From positions 1 through 29,137 of the forward strand of contig DAOTHY010000022.1 of the NCBI GenBank assembly GCA_035447925.1: a stretch of 29,137 bases of DNA. The letters are read 5' to 3'. The notes below the pieces were generated by a model. The model was not told where the DNA came from and did not search any database. It saw only the letters and a list, made by a program, of their open reading frames with translations. The position numbers and the translations under genes were made by a program. Position 1 is the stretch's first letter, and every line of letters starts with the position of its first letter. Below, one piece after another: positions 1 through 8,593 of this stretch. Source of the DNA: JASUTC01 sp035447925 (GTDB lineage Bacteria; Thermotogota; Thermotogae; MWEM01).

Positions 1-240
1 GAATACACACCTTGAAGTTTTTGAGAAGCAAAAACTTCAGGGCCTGTTTCACAAGGCCAGGCCATTTATGGCAGGGGGGGTCTAAACGTTATAACGGGAA
101 CATCACTGTTTTGGAATTTGAGAGCAAATTCCCAGGAGTGTTCTTCGAAACTCCAATGCTAGCTTGTCAATAACCCCCTCCGCCCCCTTCGGGCGCACCT
201 CCCCCAAGGGAGGAATTTTGGAGTTATTCAGCAGGCCCTA
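1..240. repeat. Hairpin-rich noncoding repeat-like element
   Basis: No credible coding region lies before the glycosidase gene. The stretch is full of inverted repeats: GAAGTTTTTG/CAAAAACTTC at 14-23 and 29-38; GGCCT/AGGCC at 41-45 and 54-58; GGAATTTG/CAAATTCC at 113-120 and 125-132; GGAGT/ACTCC at 135-139 and 150-154; CGCCC/GGGCG at 181-185 and 191-195; CCTCCC/GGGAGG at 198-203 and 208-213. AGGGCCTG at 39-46 is mirrored by CAGGCCCT at 232-239, which could be short terminal inverted repeats of an element of about 200 bp. There is also a G-run at 74-80. The composition resembles REP-like or MITE-like intergenic repeats, but copy number cannot be judged from one window. The hairpins may also end transcripts arriving from the minus-strand glycosidase gene. 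Bases 241-299 hold nothing I recognise. Confidence 0.5.
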
Positions 241-299
241 AATAGGCGTTTATGACTACTATTGAAAATACACAGACAGGTTTATCAACAATCCCTACG

Positions 300-2561
300 T
301 TAATTTCTATTGAGTTTATCCAAAATCTCCTCAAGAATCGCCTCGGTAAACGCGCCTTTACTGAAATTGATTAAACCCCTCAAAGGCAGGTAGCGCACCA
401 TATTAAGGGCGATGGCCGGGTTCTCTTTTGAAATGTCCGATAATCCCATGCCTTTGGTGATTTGTTGAGCCATTTGTTCGATAACCGGTTTCGCTTTGGG
501 ATCTTCCATGAGTTCGCCAATGGTGGTATTTCTATGATAGAACGGTTTTATTTTGACGGTTGAGGTGACGCTGACAGTGGTTTGAAGTCGGATATCTGCT
601 GATGAGGCGCCAATCAATATGTGATAGTCTCCGCTTTCCACATGCCAATCTTTGATAGCGGTGTTGTAGTAGGCAAATGATCGTTTGTTGAGTTCAATGG
701 TGACAGCTTTTTCCTGGCCGGGCTCCAGTTCAACCTTTGCGAATCCTTTGAGTTCTTTCAGGGGTCTGATGATCTTTGTTTCCGGTTTGGCCACGTAAAG
801 TTGGACGATTTCTTTTCCTTGCATCTTTCCGGTGTTTTTCACTTTGAAGGAGACTTGAAGGGTTTCCTCATCTGTTATCTCCGTTTTGTCTGCCCTGAGC
901 TGCGAATAGTCAAATGACGTATAACTGAGGCCGAACCCAAAGGGAAACAGGGGATTGATTTCCTTTTTTTCGTAATAGCGGTAACCCACAAAAATCCCTT
1001 CGGCATAATGGACTTGATCGCCTTCTCCGGGAAAATTTAAATAGGATGGGTTGTGGTTGAGGCGAACAGCGAACGTTTCAGCCAATTTTCCGCATGGGTT
1101 GGATTTTCCAAAAATGAGATTGGCAACGGCACGCCCCATGCCTTGTCCTCCCAGGTAGGCTTCCAAGATCCCTTTTACCGAATTGATCCATGGAATTTCC
1201 ACGGGAGAACCATTTGATAGAACAACGATGATATTTTCCTGCACTTTTGCCACTTCTTCAATGAGTCGATTGTGATTGGGAGGCAGCTTCAAATGGGTTC
1301 TGTCGTAGCCTTCGGATTCGTATCGTTCGGGTAACCCTGCAAAAACGATGGTTAGCTCACTCTGCTGTGCCTTTTCTTTTGCTTCTTCAATATAGGTATT
1401 ATCGATTTCATCCGTGTTGATGTCATAGCCTTGAGCATACTCAACGTCTGCATCTGTTGCCAATTTCTTGATTTCATCAAGCGGTGTATCAACCTTGAAT
1501 GATTTGATGTGAGAACTGCCTCCGCCCTGATAACGGGGTTTCTTTGCAAATTCGCCAATGACTGCGATCTTCTTTGATTCCTTAATCGGCAGGATGTGGT
1601 CTTTGTTTCTCAACAAAACCATGGATTCTTCAGCAACCTTTTGCGCTTTTGAATGATCTTGGTTTTTGTCATAAGCGTGAAATGTTCTCTTGTTTTCAAG
1701 GGCCTTAAACACAAGATTTAGAATCATCCTGACAGCATGGTCAAGCGTTGATTCCTTTAAGATGCCGGCTTTGACGGCTTCGATGATTTTCTTTTCGCCT
1801 ATCCCGTCACTAGAGGGCATTTCCAGTTCCAATCCGGCTTGCAATGCATCCACCCGTTCGTTGACGGCTCCCCAGTCTGAGACTACCAGTCCTTCGTAAC
1901 CCCATTCATCCCTTAGAATTCCGGTTAGCAACTCCTGATGTTCAGAGCAAAAGATATCGTTGATTTTGTTGTAGGCACACATGAGTGTCCAGGGTTTTGC
2001 TTCTTTGACGGACCGCTCAAAACTGTTCAGATAGATTTCCCTTAAGGTCCTTTCGTCGATGTGTGCGTTGATGCTCATTCTCATGTGTTCCTGATTGTTC
2101 GCAGCGAAATGTTTTAAAGAAGTACCGACTCCTTGGCTTTGAACCCCAGTGATGTGTGCGTTAGCCATTTCAGATGAAAGATAGGGGTCTTCTGAAAAAT
2201 ATTCGAAATTCCTGCCGCATAATGGGGAACGTTTGATATTTGCAGCAGGCCCTAAAATGATCGATATACCTTCTGCCTGGCATGTTTCCCCAAGAATTTG
2301 ACCCACTTGCTTAACAAGGTCTCTATCCCATGAGCTGGCCAGGTTCACCGCCGGGGGAAAGCAGACTGACTCCAGCGTCTGGTTTCCATTTTCATCGTCT
2401 TCGATGACTTTTCTCAAACCATGAGGACCATCGGACATCATGATGGCCGGTATGTCGAGCCTTTCGATGGCTTTGGTATGCCAGGCGCCAACACCTGAAC
2501 ACAAAGAAGCCTTTTCTTCCAACGTCATGTTGGCGATTAGATCGTTGATTCGCTTTTCCAT
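300..2561 (-). CDS. GH3 family beta-glycosidase (beta-glucosidase-like), cytoplasmic
   Basis: About 753 residues with the usual GH3 order: N-terminal TIM-barrel-like domain (MSDGPHG near residue 45), an alpha/beta sandwich domain, and a C-terminal fibronectin-III-like domain (about 560-670), then a short helical tail. The likely nucleophile is Asp229 in VVSDWG, and Glu417 in the ESEGYDR motif is the likely acid/base. No signal peptide is visible, so it should act in the cytoplasm on imported oligosaccharides or glycosides; the family retains configuration. Exact substrate cannot be told. I chose the ATG at 2561 because GAGGAG at 2570-2575 sits 8 nt upstream; a GTG at 2570 would overlap that site. 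The gene stands alone, divergent from the flavodoxin gene, with no sugar transporter clearly linked. A weak minus-strand promoter (GATAAT, 2618-2623) is possible. Confidence 0.92.
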   Translation of the reverse strand: MEKRINDLIANMTLEEKASLCSGVGAWHTKAIERLDIPAIMMSDGPHGLRKVIEDDENGNQTLESVCFPPAVNLASSWDRDLVKQVGQILGETCQAEGISIILGPAANIKRSPLCGRNFEYFSEDPYLSSEMANAHITGVQSQGVGTSLKHFAANNQEHMRMSINAHIDERTLREIYLNSFERSVKEAKPWTLMCAYNKINDIFCSEHQELLTGILRDEWGYEGLVVSDWGAVNERVDALQAGLELEMPSSDGIGEKKIIEAVKAGILKESTLDHAVRMILNLVFKALENKRTFHAYDKNQDHSKAQKVAEESMVLLRNKDHILPIKESKKIAVIGEFAKKPRYQGGGSSHIKSFKVDTPLDEIKKLATDADVEYAQGYDINTDEIDNTYIEEAKEKAQQSELTIVFAGLPERYESEGYDRTHLKLPPNHNRLIEEVAKVQENIIVVLSNGSPVEIPWINSVKGILEAYLGGQGMGRAVANLIFGKSNPCGKLAETFAVRLNHNPSYLNFPGEGDQVHYAEGIFVGYRYYEKKEINPLFPFGFGLSYTSFDYSQLRADKTEITDEETLQVSFKVKNTGKMQGKEIVQLYVAKPETKIIRPLKELKGFAKVELEPGQEKAVTIELNKRSFAYYNTAIKDWHVESGDYHILIGASSADIRLQTTVSVTSTVKIKPFYHRNTTIGELMEDPKAKPVIEQMAQQITKGMGLSDISKENPAIALNMVRYLPLRGLINFSKGAFTEAILEEILDKLNRN

Positions 2562-2665
2562 CGTCTTCACTCCTCATCTTGATTTCAATGAATCTTTGAT
2601 ATTTAACATCATTTGTGATTATCCCTTCTCATATCATTTTCTAAAAGGCCGAGTTTAACAGATTA

Positions 2666-2674
2666 TGATATAAT
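2666..2674 (+). promoter_or_regulatory. Extended -10 promoter of the flavodoxin gene
   Basis: TGATATAAT is a perfect -10 hexamer with the extended TGn element, about 22 nt before the start codon. No good -35 is seen at 16-18 bp spacing. The same core occurs before the sensor-kinase gene. Confidence 0.5.
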
Positions 2675-2696
2675 TTCTCAATCAAATTGAAAGGAT

Positions 2697-3194
2697 GTGG
2701 TACAGATAAAGCTTTCTATAGTCTATCATAGCATTTCGGGAAACACACAAAGCGTCGCTCGGCTGATCGAGCAGGGGGCACAAAAGGTCGATGGGGTTGA
2801 AACCCGGATGATATCCATTAACGAGCCGGACTTTGATTTCATGGGATCATCGGATTGTGTCATTTTTGGGACACCCACTTATTTAGGAAGTTTTTCATGG
2901 CAAATGAAGACTTTTTTGGACAAGGGACTAAAGATCAAACTGGCCGGAAAAATGGGTGCGGTTTTTGCAACGGAAAACTATTTAGGAGGCGGTGCGGATT
3001 TTGGTCTGATGAATCTCATCGGCCATTTATTGGTAAAAGGGATGATGGTATATTCCGCCGGCGTGGCAGAAGGAAACCCCTACACCCATTTTGGTGTGGT
3101 GTGTATTCAGGACGGTGACAAGGATCAGCAAGAAAGAGCAAAAATATTCGGGGAAAGGATTGCCAAAAAGGCTGTTGAACTCTTTCACAAATAA
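2697..3194 (+). CDS. Flavodoxin-like / WrbA-like flavoprotein
   Basis: A 165-residue single-domain protein of the flavodoxin fold. The N-terminal strand and phosphate loop YHSISGNTQSVA matches the FMN phosphate-binding loop, and FGTPTYLGSFSWQMKTFLD matches the second FMN loop of the WrbA/flavodoxin-reductase type. It likely carries electrons or reduces quinone-like or other small substrates in the cytoplasm; the partner is unknown. It is a single-gene unit. The start is odd: a stop at 2688 limits the frame, and the only conventional start is GTG 2697, which lies one base after the AAAGGA ribosome-binding site (2690-2695). An ATA at 2706 would have better spacing. Length is within the normal range for the family. 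Confidence 0.85.
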   Translation: MVQIKLSIVYHSISGNTQSVARLIEQGAQKVDGVETRMISINEPDFDFMGSSDCVIFGTPTYLGSFSWQMKTFLDKGLKIKLAGKMGAVFATENYLGGGADFGLMNLIGHLLVKGMMVYSAGVAEGNPYTHFGVVCIQDGDKDQQERAKIFGERIAKKAVELFHK

Positions 3195-3510
3195 ACTGCC
3201 TTTTTCTTAAATCTTTTCACACAATGGTGCAACTCATTGCATGTACTGGTTTTTTTCTGTTTTGTAATTTTCAACCGGTATAAATACGATTCATGAGTTT
3301 TTGTATCCCAAAGAGTGCTACAATCAAAAACATTTGCTTTTTCTGATAAAAATGTTATAATCTTCATTGAAAAATGACTTATTCGAATCGAACACACACT
3401 TATCCTGGCTTCATTGTTTTTATGAATTAATGATTGTATTTTCAGCGAAAAAAATTAATATCTTATCTTTGCCAGAAAGGCAAATAAATCTCAACAGGAG
3501 GCTGGTTTTT
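3195..3510 (+). other. Intergenic region and 5' leader of the DUF3798 operon
   Basis: This 316-base gap has no believable gene. It holds a weak TGCAA/TTGCA hairpin followed by T7 at about 3229-3256 that may end the flavodoxin transcript, the promoter at 3334-3361, and an AT-rich leader of about 140 nt. Near the end of the leader, TTTGCC/GGCAAA (3468-3473 and 3479-3484) forms a small stem about 11 nt before the ribosome-binding site AGGAGG (3496-3501). I recognise no riboswitch class. Confidence 0.5.
3334..3361 (+). promoter_or_regulatory. Promoter of the DUF3798 transporter operon
   Basis: TTGCTT (3334-3339), 16 bp, then TATAAT (3356-3361) preceded by TG at 3353-3354, so both a partial -35 and an extended -10 are present. 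It predicts a start near 3368 and a long leader before GTG 3511. Confidence 0.6.
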
Positions 3511-4698
3511 GTGAAGAAACTTTTTATTCTATCGTTGTTAGTTGTTTTCAGTGTTGCTTTGTTCGCAGCTGCTCCATTCCATATTGGAGTTGTAACGGGA
3601 ACAGTATCACAGAGTGAAGATGACCTCAGAGGTGCGGAACAGCTCATTAAGGAATACGGTGCAGTAGAAGATGGCGGTTACATCATGCATGTTACCTACC
3701 CGGACAACTTCATGCAGGAAGTCGACACCACTATTGCTCAGATTGTTGGTCTCGCTGACGACCCACTCATGAAAGCAATTGTTGTCAACCAGGCAGTTCC
3801 AGGAACTGTTGCAGCATTTAGAGCCGTCAGAGAAATGAGACCTGACATTCTCCTTCTCGGACATCCTCACGAAGATCCCAACATGGTTATCGAAACATTT
3901 GACTTGGCAATTTACCCGGACAACGTGGCAAGAGGATACTTAATCATTCTTGCTGCCAAGAGACTGGGTGCAGACACATTTATGCATATCTCATTCCCAA
4001 GACATATGGGTTATGAACTGCTTTCCAGAAGAAGAGACATCATGAGAGAAGCTTGTAACGATCTCGGTCTTGAATTCGTTGACATGGGTTCACCAGACCC
4101 AACCAGTGATATCGGTATCGCCGGTGCACAGCAGTTCATCCTCGAAAAGGTTCCAGCATGGCTTGAACAGTATGGCCCACGTACAGCTTTCTTCTGTACA
4201 AACGATGCCCATACAGAACCTCTTCTCAAGAGAATCGCCGAACTCGGCGGATACTTCATCGAAGCTGACCTGCCATCCCCAACCATGGGATACCCAGGCG
4301 CTCTTGGTGTAACCATTACTGAAAACGAAAAAGGCGACTGGCCGGCAATTACTGCAAAGGTACAGGAAGCTGTTATTGCAAAGGGTGGTGCCAACAGAAT
4401 GGGAACATGGGCATACTCTTTGGGTTACACATGTACAGCGGGTCTTGGCGAACATGCTAAGAGAGTTATCGAAGGCGATTCAGAGATCACCGATTTTGAT
4501 GACTTAATGGAAGCCATGATGAAATACACTCCTGGTGCAGGTTGGAATGGAAGTCTTTATGTTGATGCCGATGGTATCGAACATGAAAACTTTGTTCTGA
4601 TTTATCAGGACACTTACGTATTCAACCCCTACACAAGCGGTGGCTTCTTGGGTATGACGGAAGAAACAGTTCCTGAGAAATATTTCTACATAGACTAA
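3511..4698 (+). CDS. DUF3798-type periplasmic substrate-binding protein
   Basis: A 395-residue secreted protein. The first about 19 residues (MKKLFILSLLVVFSVALFA) are a clear signal peptide with an AxA-type cleavage region and no lipobox cysteine, so the mature protein should be free or loosely held in a periplasm-like space. The rest resembles DUF3798 proteins, which look like type-I periplasmic binding proteins (two alternating alpha/beta lobes, starting HIGVVTGT). No ligand is assigned to the family that I know of. I chose GTG 3511 because AGGAGG at 3496-3501 sits 9 nt upstream and the signal peptide begins there; an upstream in-frame extension to 3367 has no such support and lies in the leader. 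It is followed by a hairpin and then by the ATPase and permease genes, so it almost surely feeds that transporter. Confidence 0.85.
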   Translation: MKKLFILSLLVVFSVALFAAAPFHIGVVTGTVSQSEDDLRGAEQLIKEYGAVEDGGYIMHVTYPDNFMQEVDTTIAQIVGLADDPLMKAIVVNQAVPGTVAAFRAVREMRPDILLLGHPHEDPNMVIETFDLAIYPDNVARGYLIILAAKRLGADTFMHISFPRHMGYELLSRRRDIMREACNDLGLEFVDMGSPDPTSDIGIAGAQQFILEKVPAWLEQYGPRTAFFCTNDAHTEPLLKRIAELGGYFIEADLPSPTMGYPGALGVTITENEKGDWPAITAKVQEAVIAKGGANRMGTWAYSLGYTCTAGLGEHAKRVIEGDSEITDFDDLMEAMMKYTPGAGWNGSLYVDADGIEHENFVLIYQDTYVFNPYTSGGFLGMTEETVPEKYFYID

Positions 4699-4723
4699 TC
4701 GTCGATACTTATATTTAAAAGCG

Positions 4724-4752
4724 AAGGGGAACTGTAATGTTCCCCTTTGTTT
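4724..4752 (+). terminator. Hairpin after the binding-protein gene (partial terminator)
   Basis: Perfect 9-bp stem AAGGGGAAC (4724-4732) and GTTCCCCTT (4739-4747) with a 6-base loop, followed by a short T-rich tail (TGTTTTGG). It lies between the binding protein and the ATPase gene, where a leaky terminator or 3'-end stabiliser commonly keeps binding protein in excess over membrane subunits. Confidence 0.65.
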
Positions 4753-4774
4753 TGGAATTAGAGGTGAACAGAAG

Positions 4775-6358
4775 ATGCCAGAAGAAATCTTATTGAAAAT
4801 GAAAAATATTAACAAGGATTTTTACGGTAACCAGGTGCTAACCGGAGTGGATTTAGAACTGAAACGTGGCCATATCTTGGGTCTTGTAGGTGAGAACGGT
4901 GCCGGAAAATCCACTTTGATGAATATTCTATTCGGTTCCACTGTGATAAAAGAAACCGGCGGTTTTCAAGGAGAGATCGAGTTAGACGGGCAAATTTGCA
5001 ATTTTGAATCACCCTTTGATGCATTGGATGCAGGAGTCGGGATGGTTCATCAGGAGTTTATGCTGATTCCTGGATTCCAGGCCGCTGAAAATATCATGTT
5101 GAATCGAGAATTAACCAAAAGAAACTTTTGGGTTGATGTGTTTGGTGAGAGATTGAGTTCTCTGAAGCTGGACGAGATGGTAGCAAGGTCTCAGAAGGCC
5201 ATTGACACCGTGGGTGTGGATTTGAATGCAAAAACTTTGGTTTCGGAGATGCCCGTTGCTCATAAGCAATTTACCGAAATAGCCCGTGAAATAGATAGAG
5301 AAAACACAAAACTGCTCATACTCGATGAACCAACAGCCGTGTTAACGGAAAGCGAAGCTGAGATCATGCTATCTGTGGTCAGAAGACTGGCTGACATGGG
5401 AATATCTGTTATTTTTATCTCACACAGATTAAGAGAAATCATGCAGATCTGTGATGAATTAGTGGTATTAAGGGACGGTAAACTCGTTAAAGAAGTTCCC
5501 ACCAAGGAAACTAATCCCGATCAAATAAGCGAATGGATGGTGGGCAGAGAAATCGGAAGCGGTCCGGCCAGAGAAAAAACCAGAAACACCATCGATGAAA
5601 ATGAGATCGTTTTAAAGGTGAGAAATCTCTGGGTCGATATGCCCGGCGAACACGTTGTAAACGTTGATTTGGATATAAGAAAAGGGGAAATCTTTGGCAT
5701 TGGCGGACTCGCCGGTCAAGGCAAGCTTGGTATTCCCAACGGGATCATGGGACTCTATCCCGCTGGTGGAACGGTTGAGTTGCATGGCAAAAAGATCAAA
5801 TTGAATGACCCCAGATTTGCCCTGGACTCTGGAATGGCTTTTGTTTCAGAAGACAGAAGGGAAGTCGGATTGCTTTTAGAGGAACCGATTGATTGGAATA
5901 TCTCCTTTACTGTGATGCAGACGCAGGAGAAATACCTGAAACGATTCCTCGGTGGACTGATCAAATGGCGAGACGATAAAGCCATCGCTAAACTTGCCCA
6001 GGAATACATCGACCTGCTGGAGATCAGGTGCACCAGTTCTCGCCAGCTGGCGAAAGAACTATCCGGCGGAAACCAACAGAAGGTCTGCCTTGCCAAGGCA
6101 TTCGCCGTCAGACCGGATTTGTTGTTTGTTTCTGAACCTACTCGTGGAATTGACGTTGGGGCAAAACAACTGGTTCTCGACACATTGCATCAATATAACG
6201 ATAAATTCGGCATCACCATTATTATATGCTCATCAGAACTGGAAGAGTTGAGAAGCATCAGCGACAGAGTGGCCATCGTGTCCGAAGGTAAAATCGCCGG
6301 AATTCTACCGCCAACGGCTCCTCTTAAGGAATTCGGCGCTTTGATGCTGGAAGCATGA
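4775..6358 (+). CDS. Sugar/nucleoside-type ABC transporter ATPase, two fused nucleotide-binding domains
   Basis: A 527-residue protein with two ABC domains in tandem (about 1-255 and 275-527), the RbsA-like layout. The first domain has intact Walker A (GENGAGKST, 39-47) and Walker B (LLILDEPT, Asp184/Glu185), but its signature is replaced by PVAHKQ near 160-165. The second has a good signature (LSGGNQQK from 429) but a degenerate Walker A (GLAGQGKLG, 311-319) and Walker B with Ser453 in place of Asp (FVSEPTRG). This predicts one competent and one dead ATP site. It energises the two permeases encoded just downstream. Start ATG 4775 follows GAGGTGA (4761-4767). Neighbours are 33 bp or less away downstream, consistent with one operon. 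Confidence 0.93.
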   Translation: MPEEILLKMKNINKDFYGNQVLTGVDLELKRGHILGLVGENGAGKSTLMNILFGSTVIKETGGFQGEIELDGQICNFESPFDALDAGVGMVHQEFMLIPGFQAAENIMLNRELTKRNFWVDVFGERLSSLKLDEMVARSQKAIDTVGVDLNAKTLVSEMPVAHKQFTEIAREIDRENTKLLILDEPTAVLTESEAEIMLSVVRRLADMGISVIFISHRLREIMQICDELVVLRDGKLVKEVPTKETNPDQISEWMVGREIGSGPAREKTRNTIDENEIVLKVRNLWVDMPGEHVVNVDLDIRKGEIFGIGGLAGQGKLGIPNGIMGLYPAGGTVELHGKKIKLNDPRFALDSGMAFVSEDRREVGLLLEEPIDWNISFTVMQTQEKYLKRFLGGLIKWRDDKAIAKLAQEYIDLLEIRCTSSRQLAKELSGGNQQKVCLAKAFAVRPDLLFVSEPTRGIDVGAKQLVLDTLHQYNDKFGITIIICSSELEELRSISDRVAIVSEGKIAGILPPTAPLKEFGALMLEA

Positions 6359-6391
6359 GCAGATCAGGTCAGAGAGGATGGAAGATAAATT

Positions 6392-7453
6392 ATGATGGAA
6401 AAAATTAAAGACTTTATAGAAGCGGCCGGTTGGCCAAGACTGATAATCGGTTTATTCTTATTGGTACTGTTTATTACTGCCCCGTTTGTTGAAGTCAACA
6501 TCTTTACCTCAATCAGCGATGTTATCGTTCGATTTGGCATGTGGGGTATTTTGGTTCTTGCCATGGTTCCAATGGTTCAGGGTGGTTGTGGTTTGAACTT
6601 CGGGCTTCCGCTGGGAATTATCGCCGGTTTACTGGGTGCGGTAACCAGTGTGGAATTACAATTGACCGGAATCGGTGGTTTTTTATCCGCCGTTGCCATT
6701 GCCGTACCCTTTGGCATAGGCCTGGGTTTATTATACGGTGTATTGCTTAATCGTGTTAAAGGTGATGAAATGACTATTGCACTGTATGTCGGATTCTCAT
6801 CCGTAGCAGCAATGTCCATGGCTTGGCTGAAGTTGCCCTATAAAAGCCCGGACATGATATGGGCTTACGGGGGATCCGGTCTCAGAACAACGATCAGTGT
6901 TGAAAAGTTCTGGTACCATTCCTTAAACGATTTCTGGACCATACAGATCGGTGAACATTTCTACTTTCCAACCGGCATGATCTTGTTCTTTGCCCTGATG
7001 TGTTTACTGGTGTGGGCATTCTTCCACACAAAGACAGGAACGGCAATGACTGCTGCCGGATCGAATCCGGAATACGCAAGGGCTTCAGGTGTCAATGTGA
7101 ACAAAATGCGTATCATTTCAGTGGTTTTATCCACGGTTCTTGGTGCAGTCGGAATTATCGTTTACGAGCAATCCTTTGGTTTCATTCAGCTTTATCTTGG
7201 ACCTTTCTGGATGGCATTCCCGGCAGTTGCAGGCATCCTCCTCGGAGGCGCATCGGTTCATAAAGCAACGATCATGAATGTCATTGTTGGAACCTTCTTG
7301 TTCCAAGGAATCTTGACGATGACACCTTCCGTTATCAACAATATCATTCAAACAGATATGTCCGAAACAATTCGAATTATCGTGTCCAACGGGCTGATTC
7401 TTTACGCCTTAACCCGAACGATCACGATTAAGAGTGCGAAGGTGAAAGCATGA
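6392..7453 (+). CDS. ABC transporter permease, branched-chain/ribose type, first of two
   Basis: A 353-residue membrane protein with about eight or more hydrophobic segments, of the BPD_transp_2 class found in sugar, nucleoside and branched-chain amino-acid importers. A cytoplasmic loop with EYARASGVNVNKMRI followed by a membrane segment is the usual coupling region that contacts the ATPase, and GILLGGASVHKA is a conserved membrane motif also present in the next permease. It follows the ATPase by 33 bp (AGAGAGGA at 6371-6378 is the likely ribosome-binding site) and overlaps the second permease by four bases (ATGA). The two permeases would form a heterodimeric channel. Substrate unknown. Confidence 0.92.
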   Translation: MMEKIKDFIEAAGWPRLIIGLFLLVLFITAPFVEVNIFTSISDVIVRFGMWGILVLAMVPMVQGGCGLNFGLPLGIIAGLLGAVTSVELQLTGIGGFLSAVAIAVPFGIGLGLLYGVLLNRVKGDEMTIALYVGFSSVAAMSMAWLKLPYKSPDMIWAYGGSGLRTTISVEKFWYHSLNDFWTIQIGEHFYFPTGMILFFALMCLLVWAFFHTKTGTAMTAAGSNPEYARASGVNVNKMRIISVVLSTVLGAVGIIVYEQSFGFIQLYLGPFWMAFPAVAGILLGGASVHKATIMNVIVGTFLFQGILTMTPSVINNIIQTDMSETIRIIVSNGLILYALTRTITIKSAKVKA

Positions 7454-8580
7454 ATAACATAAAATCACAAGAAAATAAAAATAAAGTGCAGAGATTTTTT
7501 ATCAACAACGCCGTACCTTTATTGTTTATCCTGTTTGCAGTATTGGCTATTCCCATGTCGGACCTTTCAGTGGAATATCTGATTGCTGAAATGATTACCC
7601 GTTTGGCCAGGTATTCATTCCTGGTTTTGGCCCTTTTGATTCCGGTTATCGCCGGAATGGGGATGAACTTTGGTATTGTCTTGGGCGCTATGGCGGGTCA
7701 AATTGGGCTCATTTTTGTTATGGACTGGAATGTTATGGGGATCCCGGCCTTTTTCCTGGCTATCATTATCTCCATGCCTTTGGCCATATTCTTGGGCTGG
7801 ATGGCAGGGATTGCTTTAAACCATGCAAAGGGACGTGAAATGGTCACATCCTATATCCTTGGCTTTTTCATCAACGGGGTGTACCAGCTCATTGTTTTAT
7901 ACAGCATGGGGTCTATTATTCCCATTTCTAACAGTCAAATTGTCCTCCCCAGGGGATATGGAATCAGAAACGCCATTGACCTGGTAAACCTGCGTAAATC
8001 GGTGGACCGTTTAATACCTTTGGAGATCAACGGGATCGAAATCCCGGTGATGACCTTTATTCTCGTTGCCATCTTATGCGTGTTTATCATTTGGTTCAGG
8101 AAAACGAAATTGGGACAGGATATGCGGGCTGTCGGTCAGAACATGGAAGTTGCCAGAAACGCCGGAATACCCGTTGAAAGAACCAGAATTCTTGCAATCG
8201 TTATTTCGACTGTTTTGGCCTGTATCGGTCAGATCATTTTCCTGCAAAACATCGGAACCATGAATACCTACAACAGTCATGAGCAGATCGGGATGTTTTC
8301 CATTGCGGCGTTGCTGGTTGGTGGTGCTTCAGTTGCCAAGGCCAGTATCAAAAACGCTTTTGTGGGTATCATTCTGTTCCACATCATGTTTGTCGTCGCT
8401 CCTCGAGCTGGAAAGACCCTGATGGGAGAGGCACAAATCGGTGAATACTTCCGGGTGTTTGTTTCCTATGCCATCATAGCAATCGCATTGGCACTCCATG
8501 CCTGGAGAAAAAACAAAGAAGCTGAATTTGCCAGACGGTCTTTAAGAGTCGATGCGGATGCCGCAGGCACTTCAGAGTAA
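7450..8580 (+). CDS. ABC transporter permease, branched-chain/ribose type, second of two
   Basis: A 376-residue membrane protein paralogous to the preceding permease. It has a longer cytoplasmic N-terminus (about 25 polar residues), multiple hydrophobic helices, the coupling stretch NMEVARNAGIPVERTRI and the conserved LLVGGASVAKA motif. The C-terminus is a charged cytoplasmic tail of about 25 residues. ATGA overlap with the upstream gene indicates translational coupling, which suits a 1:1 permease heterodimer. It is followed 13 bases later by the duplicated-domain protein. Confidence 0.92.
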   Translation: MNNIKSQENKNKVQRFFINNAVPLLFILFAVLAIPMSDLSVEYLIAEMITRLARYSFLVLALLIPVIAGMGMNFGIVLGAMAGQIGLIFVMDWNVMGIPAFFLAIIISMPLAIFLGWMAGIALNHAKGREMVTSYILGFFINGVYQLIVLYSMGSIIPISNSQIVLPRGYGIRNAIDLVNLRKSVDRLIPLEINGIEIPVMTFILVAILCVFIIWFRKTKLGQDMRAVGQNMEVARNAGIPVERTRILAIVISTVLACIGQIIFLQNIGTMNTYNSHEQIGMFSIAALLVGGASVAKASIKNAFVGIILFHIMFVVAPRAGKTLMGEAQIGEYFRVFVSYAIIAIALALHAWRKNKEAEFARRSLRVDADAAGTSE

Positions 8581-8593
8581 GGTTGTGGTTTGA

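Noticed and set aside
39..239. Complete MITE with target-site duplication
   Set aside because: The end repeats match over only 8 bp perfectly and the flanking bases do not form a clear duplication, so I kept only a repeat-like call.
3229..3256. Terminator after the flavodoxin gene
   Set aside because: Only a 5-bp stem (TGCAA/TTGCA) followed after a gap by T7; too weak to list as a separate feature.
3367..3510. 48-codon in-frame N-terminal extension of the DUF3798 protein
   Set aside because: It would hide the signal peptide inside the protein and has no ribosome-binding site, while GTG 3511 has AGGAGG 9 nt upstream; it also begins at the predicted transcription start.
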